Source: Aspidiotus rigidus
Lineage: Eukaryota > Arthropoda > Insecta > Hemiptera > Diaspididae
Direction: 5' to 3'
DNA length: 64,000 bases
Assembly: GCA_035079385.1 (NCBI GenBank)
Contig: JAVHKY010000071.1
Coordinates: forward strand, 2,048,001-2,112,000
Shown here: positions 1-10,873 of the stretch, one piece after another
How the letters are laid out: each line of letters starts with the position of its first letter
Numbering within the stretch: the first letter of the stretch is position 1
Program-made: the position numbers and the translations under genes
The notes under the pieces: model-generated
The model's database searches: none
What the model saw: the letters and a program-made list of their open reading frames with translations, nothing else
What the model was told of the DNA's origin: nothing

Positions 1-130
1 ATAAATATTCGCAGTTTTGAGATATTATTTGATGCACTATTGAATCAATTATCTTTCAGCAAAATTCGTACCACGCAATACACCATTTTGTGAAAGTCTA
101 TATGTGTTAGTGACTAGGTAGAGCATACCC
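1..130. repeat. Truncated end of a GGGTATGCTCTACC-family MITE
   Basis: The segment ends in GGTAGAGCATACCC, preceded by GTGACTAGGTA. This matches the right end of the element at 49375-50287. The rest of the element would lie before the window starts. It is a non-coding element fragment. Confidence 0.6.
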
Positions 131-1140
131 TTCTAAGTATTGGGACATTTTCTTATACGAGTATATCTACTAAATTTCTTAAGTCGTCTACTTTTTTTAA
201 CGGAATCTTTGCGAGCCAAATGGAGAATCCTTTCGCGGACCGTAGGTCGGGTATACCTGGTATAATGTATTGCGTATATTTTTTAAAAAAATGCTTACGC
301 AGCAGCGTATTCATTATCGACTTTTCATTTCATCTAAATTCAAATACGTAAGCACTCGCAGTAATCAAAAATATACGTGGCTATATCTTAGACCTACGAT
401 ATCAATCACTTTGAACGTTAATTTTAAAAGTTACAATTTTTCTATCCTGCACGGTTGTTCATTAAAAATTCTTCTAGCCAGTAAATGTCATGCGCGCACA
501 CAAATAACAATTGAGAGGAGTCAAATACATCGACGAGATCTACCTATCTTGAGAATTACTTGAAAACAATTCATGTAAATGAAGCCAAAATTTCTCGTTA
601 ACAATTACGTTGAACACTCTGCAACATTGTGCAGTCGTATAAAAACAGTTGGTTTGATAATTTCAGAAAATAGGCATCATCACACTTGAGAGAAAACTAT
701 TGAGGAATGCTCAAAAAATTAACAAGAAAAAATCACATGCACAACTTCACATACATGACTATAATTTGACCATAATTGAAGAAAATTGACACATTAGTTT
801 TGGAGGAACTGAGCTAACAAAAAAATAGTTATTTATTATACAAGGTCCTAAACCGAGTGACTTATCACGAGTTTGTGGACCGTGTATAATACAAAATTTT
901 TTTTTTATACGTTCAAATTACGTGCAATTTACGTGCAAATTTCGTACCCAGGATATAACCCGTAACTTGAACCTGTGGCTAAACCAGCCAGTTCATCTAC
1001 CAAAAATGGCCACCTGTGACTAAAACATCTAGTTTACCTACTGGTCCGCCCCGTGACTAAAATGGCTAGTTTACCTATCGAAAACAGCTGATTAATTGCC
1101 AGTTTTACCAGCATGTATAAAAAAAACATTATTCAAGGAA
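131..1140. other. Non-coding A+T-rich DNA with a short imperfect tandem repeat
   Basis: I see no convincing gene here. At about 973-1078 three imperfect units of roughly 45-50 bp share a CTGTGACTAAAA..CTAGTTTACCTA pattern. The 97-codon open frame at 270-563 shows no recognisable domain or splice context, so I treat it as chance. Confidence 0.4.
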
Positions 1141-1847
1141 TATATCGTCGGCTTAGTGGCAATACCTTGCAAGCCCAAAATATCAATTTTTCAGGAAATA
1201 AAAAAAACGTTTTTCTAGATATGGAAAATACCTTGTATCCCAAGAATATGGGTTACGAGGTTTTTGCGATTCCCCATAAGATGTAATCTTGGGGTTACGA
1301 GGTATTTCCGGCACCTTCTGGCTAATTTGGTATACGAGGTATTGCAAAACTGTAAATACAAGGAAAATGATTGGTTTACGGGTTACGAGGTATTTTTCAT
1401 TGGGATGTTAACCTATGTTTGGTAGCGCTAGAATCGCCTTCCTCTCTCGCCGCACTCGCTTGAATTTCTGGGTGACGATTTTACGTTCAATGTATTCGGC
1501 CATAAGAAACGAGATTTTCAATTAGTCATAGATGACTCAATACTTCACCATTAGAATTACTTCTTTCAGTTATCGATTCTCTTGAAGTGTTTAAACGATT
1601 TATAGGATATAATTTTTTGATATTACGAATTGTAATAATTTAAATCGTATTTCAAAATTGCAAATTCCCCATCATGAAGCATGGTACGTTAAAATTATCC
1701 CCCACATGTTCGAGCACGGCTACCAACTTACGTAACTTGGGTTAACATCCCAATTGAATTCTACGGCAGTTTTTACATTAGATTAGCTTGTAACCCAGAA
1801 TCAGCTGTTTTGTGGCTTACAAGGTATTGCCACTAAGCCGACGATAT
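1141..1847. mobile_element. MITE-like element with about 34-bp inverted ends
   Basis: Left end ATATCGTCGGCTTAGTGGC and right end GCCACTAAGCCGACGATAT are inverted copies, with one mismatch over about 34 bp. The interior holds several copies of a TACGAGGTATTT-type motif and has no coding capacity. The termini are embedded in TATA-like sequence, so TA-target (Tc1/mariner-type) insertion is possible but the duplication is ambiguous. Confidence 0.7.
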
Positions 1848-2696
1848 GTAAGAATATCAGCTGATCGTTTACCGGTGCTCTAAGTCTTTCCGGCATTCCG
1901 TTTTCCCGATACCTCAAAACACGTAAAAACCGTGAAATCAATTGACAACTATCTACTAATAGGTATTGTCTATCTTATAAAAAATCAACTACCAAACCTG
2001 TCTACCAGTATCGATGCAACGCTACCAACACGAAAAGTCGTGAGAACGGTAAAGCGTTCTTACTCACTATCGAGTTTAACTAATAACAATGGAAAAAAAA
2101 AAAAAAAAAAGGATGAACCTGACAAAAGGCAAAACCTACAACGCAAGAATAATGAAGCCTAAATTTTATTTTATTCAATTGAAAATGAGAAATTTTTTCA
2201 ACGGTGTCAGTATTTGGAACGACGTTCAGAATTATCATCTAGAAAATGATTATTAAACTACATGATATGCCGCGAATGAAAAAACGGACCTTAACACGAC
2301 AAAATAATTCTTTCTAAAAAGAGAGAAAATAAATTTCCTAATTTCAAAAAAAATAAAATAAAAAACGGCAATTGAAAATAATATTCCCATCTCCTGAGAC
2401 ATCTCAAATCAACTATGAAATACTATCAATTACGTATACACGAAAAATGATGAATAAATCAATAATAAATTTAAGAATGAAGTCATCAAGAGTCTCGCAG
2501 CACACTTCATGATATCATTCTAACTCGAGGTTTTCACGAGCAAATATGACTGATAAATATAAAAAAAAAAAAAAAAAATTGAGTTTGAAAAATATGTAAC
2601 GAGTCATCACCGTGTGAATTAATCTTGTAAACTATTTTAATGAACCCCTGGTCAAGAATGAACAACTTAAATAGAAGGTTCATCGTCACAACACGT
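1848..2696. other. Non-coding A+T-rich DNA left of the large element
   Basis: There is no recognisable gene or repeat apart from A-tracts near 2093-2110 and 2561-2578. The 76-codon frame at 1932-2162 ends in a lysine run made by the A-tract and is not supported. Confidence 0.35.
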
Positions 2697-2702
2697 TACA
2701 CG
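2697..2702. repeat. Left 6-bp target-site duplication (TACACG) of the Polinton-like element
   Basis: TACACG precedes the AG terminus at 2703, and the same hexamer follows the CT terminus at 25508-25513. A 6-bp duplication with 5'-AG..CT-3' termini is the known signature of Polinton/Maverick integration. Confidence 0.85.
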
Positions 2703-4430
2703 AGTAGTATAGTTATATTCCTTCTGGCGCACGTAGGCGTACTTCAGACTTTCTCTAATGCAAGGATCATTTTACCATTTTTTAAAGCAAAATCAAACCA
2801 TTTTCTCATAATTTTTCTTCCAAGATAGTTTGAAAATTTCAGAGTTTTTATATCATTTCTGCATAAATTTTCTCACTCAGACGCACTTATGAATTTCTCT
2901 AACGCAAGAATCATTTTACCATTTTTTAAAGCAAAATCAAACCATTTTTCTAATAATTTTTCTCCCAAGATGGTTGAAAAATTTCAGTGTTTTTGTATCA
3001 TTTTCTATCTTTTTTCCATGAAATGAATTTTCTCGTGAGAGCTACATCCATTACTTGTGAAATATAAGAAATTTCCTTCTGGCGCACTTCCTCATTTCTC
3101 TAGCGCAGAGCACAATTTACTCATTTTTCAACCTCCAATTTCTCTTCCAAGCTAGTTCGAAAATATCACAGTTTTGTATCAATTTTCTATATTTTTAGGG
3201 GAAAGACGCCAATTATGGAACGGGCTCCTAATATGGAATGGGCTGATATCTTGGAACGTAAGTGGCGTAGCCACTGGAAAGTAGGCGGAAATGAAAGAGC
3301 ATTGAAAAAAATAATATCCAGCATCGAATGGGTTTAGGTTCTATGGTCGAAGGACCGGTGAAAAATATTTTTATTTTTTTCTCGTCATTTTGACGAAATT
3401 TTTCTTGTGTTAAATTTCAATTTTATTGACTACCAAATCATCCGAAGGAGTAAACCAATACATAAAGATGAGTAGAAAAGTATGTTTTTTCACATGGTAA
3501 TGCCTTTTTTGGCAACAGAATGATTTTTTGAACTTCCTTGTGGTGAATAATGGTAAAAAGCCGAGGTTGCCTAATATGGAATGATAATATTCTCGTAACT
3601 TTTTAGGCGTACTTTCACGTGGTATTAGCCTTTTTTGGCAATAGAATGATTTTTCGAGCTTCTTTGTGGTGAATAATGGTAAAAAGCCGAGATAATATCC
3701 TCGTAATTTTTTAGGGGAAAAAAAATCGAAAATTGTGAAAATTTCAATGTGAATTTTGTAAAAAACATTAATAAAACGTTTTTCATGTCTTTTTACTTCG
3801 TCAAAGCTTCTTTTGTACTCTATACTTACGATCAATATTCTCACTCCATATTTGGGGCCTTTTTTTTTTTTTTGGATTTTGACTTTTTTTCTAAAAAGTG
3901 ACTATCACGGGACAATGGTAAGTTCGAAAGCTCTCATATTTTGGAATTACAAACTAGATAGATTTACCAACAGTTTGAGCCATTAGGTGAGGAATTCCAA
4001 TGAATAGCCTTTGAGTTATGAGAGAAATAAAGATACCCATTCCATAATTGGCGTCTCTCCCCTACTATAAATAAATCCCTTTTGTGAGAGCTACATTCCA
4101 TCACTCTAAAAATACAAAAAATTCAATTTTTTTCCTTCTGACGCACTTGCTTGTCATTTCTCTAATGCAGAGCACAATTTCCTCATTTTTTAACCTCTCC
4201 CGAAAATCCTAGAAATTGTCCAATTTTTCAACTGTATAATTAGCTGTTTTTAAAGTAAATATGCATCAATTCACCCTAATTTTCTTCCAAGCTAGTTCGA
4301 AAATATCAGAGTTCTGTACCAATTTCGTATATTTTTACCATAAATATATCTCTCTCATGAGAACTACATTCCAACTCTCCTAAAATACGAGAAATGTAAG
4401 AATTTTCCTTCTGGCGTACTTACCCATTTT
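2703..4430. repeat. Left terminal inverted repeat of the Polinton-like element (interrupted by a MITE)
   Basis: With the insertion at 3198-4064 removed, this arm is about 861 bp and is the reverse complement of 24645-25507. The outer 495 bp of each arm (2703-3197 and 25013-25507) are exactly equal in length, and the stretches I compared differ at only a few bases. Each arm consists of degenerate tandem units marked by CCTTCTGGCGCACTT and TCTCTAGCGCAGAGCAC. Similarity fades after about 4430. Confidence 0.85.
3198..4062. mobile_element. TA-target MITE inserted in the left Polinton TIR
   Basis: Ends read GGGGAAAGACGCCAATTATG and, inverted, GGGGAGAGACGCCAATTATG. TA flanks both sides (3196-3197 and 4063-4064). 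The right TIR keeps the uninterrupted site at about 25013-25014 with a single TA, so both the insertion and its 2-bp duplication are shown directly. The interior has two imperfect copies of a block of about 85 bp (near 3490-3575 and 3617-3693). The 144-codon minus frame at 3410-3844 runs across these repeats and has no recognisable domain. A Tc1/mariner-type origin is inferred from the TA target. Confidence 0.85.
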
Positions 4431-5029
4431 TCAACCTCTCCAAAAAAACCTAGAAATCTTCCATTTTTCACTCCGTCTATTTTGATGTTTTTGTGGTAAA
4501 TAATGAATAATTTCACTCTTTTTTTTATCTCCGTTGGGTCGGAAATTTCAGAACTTTTGTATCATTTTTGTATCAATTTTTAACATATATAAGATATTTT
4601 TTCTAGCACAGTCAAGCGCAGAGACTAACTTCTGTCATTTTTCATTCAGTTTTAAAAATCCTAAGAAGAAGCGTAGAGGGCTAACTTTCAACATTTTGAG
4701 GCTATTTTTTTCACATTTTTCATATAATTTTAAAAATCCTAAACAGAAGCGCAAGGACCTGTTTCTCTCATTTTGAGGCAAATTTTTCTCATTTTTCATT
4801 GAATTTTAAAAATCTCAAAAAGAAGCACAAGGATCTGTTTCTCTAGCGCAGCGTATAATTTTCTCAAAATTCTGGTGAATTCTTAACAACTTCAACCTTT
4901 CTTTCTGTGTTTCTCATGTAGGAGTTGAGACCCAACTTTTTAAATCTTAATAAAAATGGTGTTATTGAAAAGAAAGTATAAAACTTATGAGTAAATCTAG
5001 TCTACAAATGTTTATTGACTTAGAAAAAT
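4431..5029. repeat. Degenerate tandem repeats inside the left TIR
   Basis: Three imperfect units of roughly 90-100 bp occur at about 4600-4860, each with TTTTAAAAATCC/TC and AGAAGCG/CACAAGGA/AGGG motifs. They resemble the units that make up the TIR but have no clear partner on the right side. There is no gene; the 80-codon frame at 4534-4776 is produced by the repeat. Confidence 0.5.
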
Positions 5030-5500
5030 ATGGATACTTGTAAGAGTAGCTACCAAGACAATGTCTATGAAGTTCATTTTGAAGAAAATCCTGAGGAGTA
5101 TATGGAAGTTATAAGAGCAATCAGAAATGCGGAAATCATATTTCTTGGTGGTAGTCCACTTTGGGATGATATTCAATTTTATGATCCACAACCTGAAGTT
5201 GATCTGGGATATGAATCAGAGAATGAATCAGATATAGAGATGAGCAATGAACCAAATATAGAGATAACCAATGAACCAAATACACAGATGATCAATGAAC
5301 TAAATATAGAGATAATCAATGAACAAAATACAGAGATAATCAATGTGGGCCTACCAGATATAGAGATAATCAATGAACCAGATAATAGCTTACTAGCAGT
5401 TACCACATCTTGTGATAATCTTAACAGAGCCGCTCAAGCTTTGCTTGAGAATGTTAATAACTTGGAAAATAAATCTAATCAGGGAACAGAAAATAAATAA
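5030..5500 (+). CDS. Acidic repeat protein of unknown function in the Polinton left arm
   Basis: This is a 156-aa open frame from an ATG just downstream of the left TIR. I do not recognise it. Residues about 70-125 are a run of 10-residue imperfect repeats of the form (I/M)xxxNEPN, rich in Asp, Glu, Asn and Ile. The N-terminal 60 residues are non-repetitive (PLWDDIQFYDP-like stretch) and the C-terminus is polar. There is no signal peptide or membrane span. The opposite strand is also open over part of the repeats, a side effect of the repetition. It could be an accessory Polinton protein or a fast-evolving host ORF. There are no frame breaks in it, unlike the polymerase nearby. Confidence 0.45.
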   Translation: MDTCKSSYQDNVYEVHFEENPEEYMEVIRAIRNAEIIFLGGSPLWDDIQFYDPQPEVDLGYESENESDIEMSNEPNIEITNEPNTQMINELNIEIINEQNTEIINVGLPDIEIINEPDNSLLAVTTSCDNLNRAAQALLENVNNLENKSNQGTENK

Positions 5501-5623
5501 ATGAATAAATTAATAGTGATTATTTTCAAACTAGAAATATAAGTTATTTCAATCAACCTTTTTATATACTTATTAGAATAATTTTTCTATATAAATAATA
5601 CCTAGCTAATAAAATTTTTAAAG

Positions 5624-5849
5624 ATGGAAAATCAAAACAATAATACTTACATGCAAGATAATTAAGTATAATGTTGATGATAACTATGAAGAAGAATATG
5701 AAAAATTTACTCAAAAATGCAAGGATAGAACAAGGGAGAGAATGAGAGAAAAAGATAGAATGAAGATAGATAGGCCTATTGATAACTATGATAAATCACC
5801 TATAAGAGAGGATGATTTTGAATCAGATATTGACTCAGAGGAGGGCTAA
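5624..5849 (+). pseudogene. Short charged ORF, broken, unknown function
   Basis: An ATG at 5624 opens a frame that stops after 13 codons. Within about 10 bases another frame (5675-5849) runs open to a TAA, encoding a highly charged segment rich in Glu, Asp, Lys and Arg and ending in DSEEG. The sharp change of frame suggests a small indel in a former ORF of about 75 codons. The acidic composition resembles the 5030-5500 ORF. The function is not recognisable. Confidence 0.3.
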
Positions 5850-6344
5850 TTTTCTATATAATCATATCTTTAGTAGGTATATTTAAATCTTTTATTTCAT
5901 TTTCAATAATTCTTGATAAACAATCAAATGAGCAATAATCCACAGGACACACCTGCTCTGCTGGCGCATATTTATCATAAATTTAGTATGTTTTTCTCTT
6001 TTATCCTTGAGTAAATCTTGAATTTAAGGATCCATTATATCATCATATTTTATCAATAGTGTTTTAAATATGGTATAATTCGCAGGACAAGCCTGCTCAT
6101 GTCGTTGATATAAGTCATATTTTGAAATCAAATTTAATTAATCCAACAAAAGAATCTTCATAGTCCTCCATTTATATTGAATAAATAGAAAAGTTGAAAA
6201 ATAGGTAACAAGAGAGTGGGTCTAAGTCTATGTTTGTAAGTCTTTTCATTATATTTACTTGGTGAATCATACTATACCTAGTAGGTAATAGTTTGTACTA
6301 TTATTTCACTTTTTACAGCTAATACCTCATATCCAATTTAGGAG
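5850..6344. other. Polinton interior without recognised gene
   Basis: A+T-rich DNA with no supported ORF. Two imperfect motifs, CACAGGACACACCTGCTC at about 5940 and CGCAGGACAAGCCTGCTC at about 6080, are about 140 bp apart and may be remains of a duplicated segment. Confidence 0.3.
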
Positions 6345-6615
6345 GTACTTTCAATCCTCAACTCTTTCCTAAAATTATTTACTCTATTAATTAACAGATT
6401 CTCATCATGTTTAAACTCGAAATATTTTTTGAGAACTTTCTCCCAATAATCATAATTTTTAAATGATTCCAGTTCTTCAATCAATTCATCATTTCTATAT
6501 GTTCAATTATACATGATTTTATCTTTTCAAATACACCTTTTTGTTTATTTTTATTGGAAGTTGATTTATGACAAGGTATATTAGTTGGAAGAATCGGTCA
6601 AGATATTCAACTCTT
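6345..6615 (-). pseudogene. Remnant of an unidentified minus-strand ORF
   Basis: On the minus strand two overlapping open stretches have protein-like composition. One is about 6500-6615, Lys/Asn-rich and ending HIEMMN. The other is 6345-6510, with an FKNYDYWEKVLKKYFEF stretch and a TAA stop. A single frame change near 6505 separates them. They lie downstream of, and on the same strand as, the polymerase remnant, so I infer a decayed Polinton ORF. I do not recognise the family. Confidence 0.3.
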
Positions 6616-7015
6616 TATTTATACAATCGCTGGATTAGCTTGGTTTCGTACCAAGACAATTTAAAAATAAGAAACAACTATTTTTGCTGACCAAAGAAAA
6701 TCTTTAATATTATTATTATTATCATCATCAACGTTTTGTACACATTATTATACTTTATCTATCTAATATGAATTGAAAAAATATAATAAAAACTTATCAC
6801 TAAGTATTTATTTATTTATTTTCTAGATATCATCCTGAGTTTATAAATTATTTTCTTTCAGATTTATATCAAAGATCAGCCTCAACTGTTTGAAATTGAT
6901 GTGATTCATTGAAAAAATCATAGTTGCTTTAAAATTTCTTATAATTTCTCCATAAATACTATGAGCAATTACTAAGACTAAGACTATTATTATAATTATT
7001 CATTTTTTATATGTC
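6616..7015. other. Polinton interior 3' of the polymerase remnant
   Basis: No ORF supported. A short ATT/ATC microsatellite lies at about 6705-6730. The segment probably separated two minus-strand Polinton genes. Confidence 0.3.
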
Positions 7016-8531
7016 TTATGATTGATTTTCATTAACTCCCTTTTTGTTAAGGTTTTTTAAATGTTGAATAAATTTATCTCTTGGTATTGTATTATAATAA
7101 CCCCAGGGTAATGTATCAGTTTGTCCATCAACTAAACATCTTTTATCATCAAATGAATTTAATCCTCTTTTATTCTGTTCAATGGTATAAATATTATGTC
7201 TTGTACTCCTTATCATCTTCTGTTTAATAGTCTTAGTTATTTTCTTTTCTAAACACATTTTATAATCATTATGAGTTATCTGATTTTTAACAATATTTTT
7301 CTTTACTCCTTTAGCTTTCTTCATTCCATCATTATTTGATGCAAAAACTTTATTAGAATATAATTTTGAAGCTAATCCAATAAATTCTTCTAATATTTTT
7401 CCATTCATTTCATCTTTAAATTTACCTAATACCTTTTTATTAACTTGTGGTAAACCATAAATATTACCTTTTTTATAATCTGATGTATCAAATTCATCAA
7501 TCATACCTTTCATATCTTCATAGAAGTCTTCTGTTTTTATAGAAATAATTAATGAATCTGTATCTGTATATAATAATTTTATTCTAGATTCATATCTATC
7601 TTTTAGTCTATAATAGAAATCATACATTAATGTTTTTGAAATATCTAAGATAGCTACTCCCACATAGATTGGTTGGTTAAATTTAATCATTGTTCTTTTC
7701 ATTTGTACAGCTGCAAGATTTTTTCCAAAAAATGTTGATTTCTCAAAATTTGGCTTACAAACATACTTAGTATATTTATTACCTTCTGAAATTAATTTTA
7801 TATCCACATGCTTCCTAACATTCATCATAGTTCTACCAAAAACAGAATTATTCATTAGTTTGAAGAAATCTTTTTCAAAATCATATTTAGCTTTTTTCCT
7901 TAGTTCTGTATTTTTTTCAATATATACTTTCATCCAGTCGGATTGATCAAATTTTATAACTCTGTGAATTTTTTCCAATTTCAATCCAGCTTCAAGAGCT
8001 TGTTTAAGATTTAAATAATGAAGAACATATTTCTTTTTGTCATATAATGTAGTGAATAATTTTGGAAGTTGATTATTATCAATTACATTTTCTGGACAAT
8101 AGGGTAGACCAGAATGCTTCCCCCATAACTCTTCAGGGTATTTCAAATCCACTTCAAAAAGATATCCAAGTTTCTGATCATCTTTCATTTTCATAATTCT
8201 TTCTTCATCAAAATATTCTGGATTTCTCCATTCAAATCCACCATATGGTAAATATTTACACATAGCCCATCCATATAAATTATTTGCATCTAAAATAATA
8301 TTGAATGAACACTGAATCCTTATTTTTATCAAATTTCTTCCCCATGTACTTATTATTAGCCTTTGCATATCTGTTTGAACATTGAGAAATTCCTCCTTGT
8401 TTAGCTCTTTCAAACATTAATAACATATCTACATCAGTTAATAATTCCAACTTTTGTTTAGTTGTTTTCAGCATACAATCCTAAGCAAATCCAGGAGTTG
8501 TGTAATACCAAACTGGATCTAATTTATAAAT
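7016..8531 (-). pseudogene. Polinton-type protein-primed DNA polymerase B, C-terminal part, broken
   Basis: Family B DNA polymerases of Polintons copy the element by protein-primed synthesis. The main frame (7016-8413) shows motif A (DANNLYGWAM, about residue 42), motif B (KLMNNSVFGRT, about residue 185), motif C (YTDTDS, about residue 283) and the late KKAKGVKK and PWGYYN region typical of the family. Translation upstream is damaged. A frameshift lies near 8310-8330 just before motif A, so the first 36 or so codons of that frame are out of register; the true upstream frame continues at 8310-8474. A TAG interrupts it at 8481-8483 where the family usually has Trp. The coding sequence is then cut at 8531 by the Copia LTR. 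The exonuclease and N-terminal domains are absent from the window. Not functional. Confidence 0.88.
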
Positions 8532-8739
8532 TGATGAAATAACGACTGCAATCTCTACATTTTCTGATATTTTATTCACGCGTGAAAAGACAAACTCATA
8601 AACTAATAGAGACAATTTCTCGTAACTACGATGTACATCACAAAACTCATAAACGTGGTTAGTCTCATCAATAATCTACCACAATAAAAATAGCTAGAAA
8701 TTATCGCACCAGTGTTACCACACTATTACAATTTCAACA
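8532..8739 (-). repeat. Copia 3' LTR
   Basis: A 208-bp LTR with TG..CA ends (minus strand TGTTGAAATTG to ATTTCATCA). Its lower 130 bp (8532-8661) is identical by eye to 17519-17648. A purine tract AAAGGGGGG (8740-8748, minus strand) sits immediately upstream in element orientation, as expected for the plus-strand primer. Confidence 0.85.
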
Positions 8740-8748
8740 CCCCCCTTT
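8740..8748 (-). other. Polypurine tract of the Copia element
   Basis: The minus-strand AAAGGGGGG abuts the TG start of the 3' LTR. It is the usual primer site for plus-strand DNA synthesis and fixes the inner LTR boundary. Confidence 0.75.
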
Positions 8749-8848
8749 GCGATAATCCAGAAAAGAAAAATAAAGATACAAATAAAAATGAAAAATAAAA
8801 AAGAAAAACAAAACATTTGCAAAAGGGTAAACCAACAAACAAGAGAAA

Positions 8849-10503
8849 TTAAAGTATCATTAAGGAGCTGCGATGCTTTTCAAACATATTTCGTCCCAAC
8901 GATTTGGTAAAAATATCTGCAATATTTTCCTTGGTATCAATTTTTACAACGGACAATTCATTTACCATAACTAAATCGTGTACAAAGTGTAGCGCAACAT
9001 CAACGTTTTTCGACCTTTTCATGAAGTTCCCATTTTTGGCTAAAGCTATAGCACCAGAATTATCTTCGTAGATTTCAACGTTCATTAACTGTTCTTCTTT
9101 AGAGAGTCCCAAATCTTGAAGGATGCCTTTCAAAAACATAACTTCTTCAGCTGCGGTTGCTAGGGCACAATATTCGGCATGCGTTGACGCTCTTGTTACA
9201 GACTTCTGCTTCACCGACTTCCACATAACAGCGTTACCATATACTCTTATAATGAAGCCTGTTGTCGATTTACAGTCGAAATCTCCGGCCCAATCCGAAT
9301 CCACATAAGCTTCTAGAACGTTTTCTACATGACATTTGTAGTACAGACAATAATTTCTCGAATGATACAAATATATCAAGAACGTAAAGCAGTACGAAAA
9401 TGCGTTGAAGTACTGCAGTTTTGAAATCTGCTTAGGTAATTTACTGAGTAGGATACATCTGGTCGTGTGTTCTGACTTATATATAGCAATGCACCGATTA
9501 AATTTCTGTAGTTACAACTTTCATTAGATTCACCTTTGATCATCTTCAAATTCATTTCCATCGGTGTGTACTTTACATTACAATTTGTTACGTTATATTT
9601 CAAGGCTAAATTTTCAATATATTGTTTCTGGCTTAAGGCCATTACATTATTCTTTTGATTGTACGATATTGTCATGCCTAAATAGGATTTTACTCTACCC
9701 AAGTCCGTCATTTTAAACCTCCTATGGAATTTACTTTTAATCTCATTAATATCAGACTCCTTTGCACCACTGATGATAATGTCATCAACAAAAATTAAGC
9801 AAAATAGTTTTCTTTTTACGTTAGTGTATAAACATAAATCATACTTGCTACGTTCAAAGCCTAGACTAACAATAAAATCACTAAAACATTGAAACCAATT
9901 TCTAGGACTTTCCTTTAAACCATATAAAGAGCGTTTTAATCTGTAGACTTTGTTTTTCTCTTTAACACAGCCTCTAGGCTGTTCCACATACACTTCCGAC
10001 TTTACGTAAATGTTTAAAAATGCAGTATGCACGTCCATCTGATGAATAAAATACTTAGCTTTACAACTAACAGCTAACAATGTCTTAAGAGTTACCATTT
10101 TTGCTACTGGAGCATAAACATCGTCGATTATATCACTTTGTTCAAATCCCCTTACACATAAACGAGCCTTGTATGTGTTTTCTTTCTTTCGATAAACCCA
10201 CTTGGTACTCAGAACTTCTTTATCTCTTGGCCGATCAACTAGAGTCCATGTATCTGCTTCGTTTAATGAATCAAACTCTTTCTTCATTGCCTTACGCCAA
10301 CTTTCACCATCATTGCATTCAACAGCTTCTTCGTAATTTTCTGGGGTTCCAATTTTTGCAAAATTGGCATACAGAACGTAATCATCATGCCATCTTGGCT
10401 TAGTAGTAACTCGTTTCAATCGTTTGAGTTTTGTTTCCTCTTCATCTTCCAAGTTTTCATCTTAACTTTCGTCACGATCAGTTTCTATTTTCTCTTCATC
10501 TTC
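8849..10503 (-). pseudogene. Copia reverse transcriptase and RNase H, broken by a stop and a frameshift
   Basis: This is the C-terminal half of the Copia polyprotein. The RT frame (9376-10452) holds DVYAPVAKM, DVHTAFLN, YGLKESPRNWF and the catalytic FVDDIIISG. The RNase H frame (8849-9379) holds YVDSDWAGD and QKSVTRASTHAEY. A TAA near 10463 breaks the frame between the acidic linker after integrase and the RT. A frame change near 9378 falls where RT normally runs into the RNase H domain. Coding upstream of 10503 is cut by the LINE insertion and resumes beyond 15143. Confidence 0.9.
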
Positions 10504-10521
10504 ATCTATTTGCGAGATAAC

Positions 10522-10523
10522 AT

Positions 10524-10561
<38 letters not shown>
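10522..10561. repeat. (ATTT)n tail of the LINE
   Basis: About ten ATTT units form the 3' terminus of the LINE on the minus strand, (TAAA)n in element sense. Short tandem tails of this sort are made by several LINE clades in place of poly(A). Confidence 0.8.
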
Positions 10562-10563
<2 letters not shown>

Positions 10564-10569
10564 TATTAA

Positions 10570-10614
10570 AGTGCTGCCCAGCACAGCCAGATTGGCCAAT
10601 TATGGGGCAGCACT
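10570..10614 (-). other. 3' UTR hairpin of the LINE
   Basis: AGTGCTGCCC (10570-10579) and GGGGCAGCACT (10604-10614) can pair around a loop of about 24 bases, a few bases from the TAAA tail. Hairpins next to the 3' end are recognised by the element's own RT in some LINE clades; here that role is inferred. Confidence 0.55.
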
Positions 10615-10637
10615 AAATACATTTTAAATTAGTAATG

Positions 10638-10701
10638 ACGATAATAATAATAAATGATATTGATAATAATGATAATAATAACAATAATAATAATAATAAT
10701 C

Positions 10702-10740
<39 letters not shown>
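10638..10740. repeat. (AAT)n-rich microsatellite in the LINE 3' UTR
   Basis: Long run of AAT/GATAAT triplets, strongest at 10684-10738. It is non-coding and lies between the ORF2 stop and the hairpin. Confidence 0.7.
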
Positions 10741-10873
10741 TATGAATTATGAGGCCTCATTTCCCGTTCCATCCGGGCTACACCCACTTAGAAATGATTT
10801 TCTGTAACCCCCTCCCCCCTCCCCCTTCTACATTTTGCATATCTAATTTGTTAATTTGTTAATTGTTGATTTG

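Noticed and set aside
3410..3844. 144-codon minus-strand frame
   Set aside because: It lies within a MITE and is composed of its internal direct repeat; no domain.
5179..5406. 75-codon minus frame opposite the acidic repeat ORF
   Set aside because: Created by the repeated codons of the plus-strand ORF.
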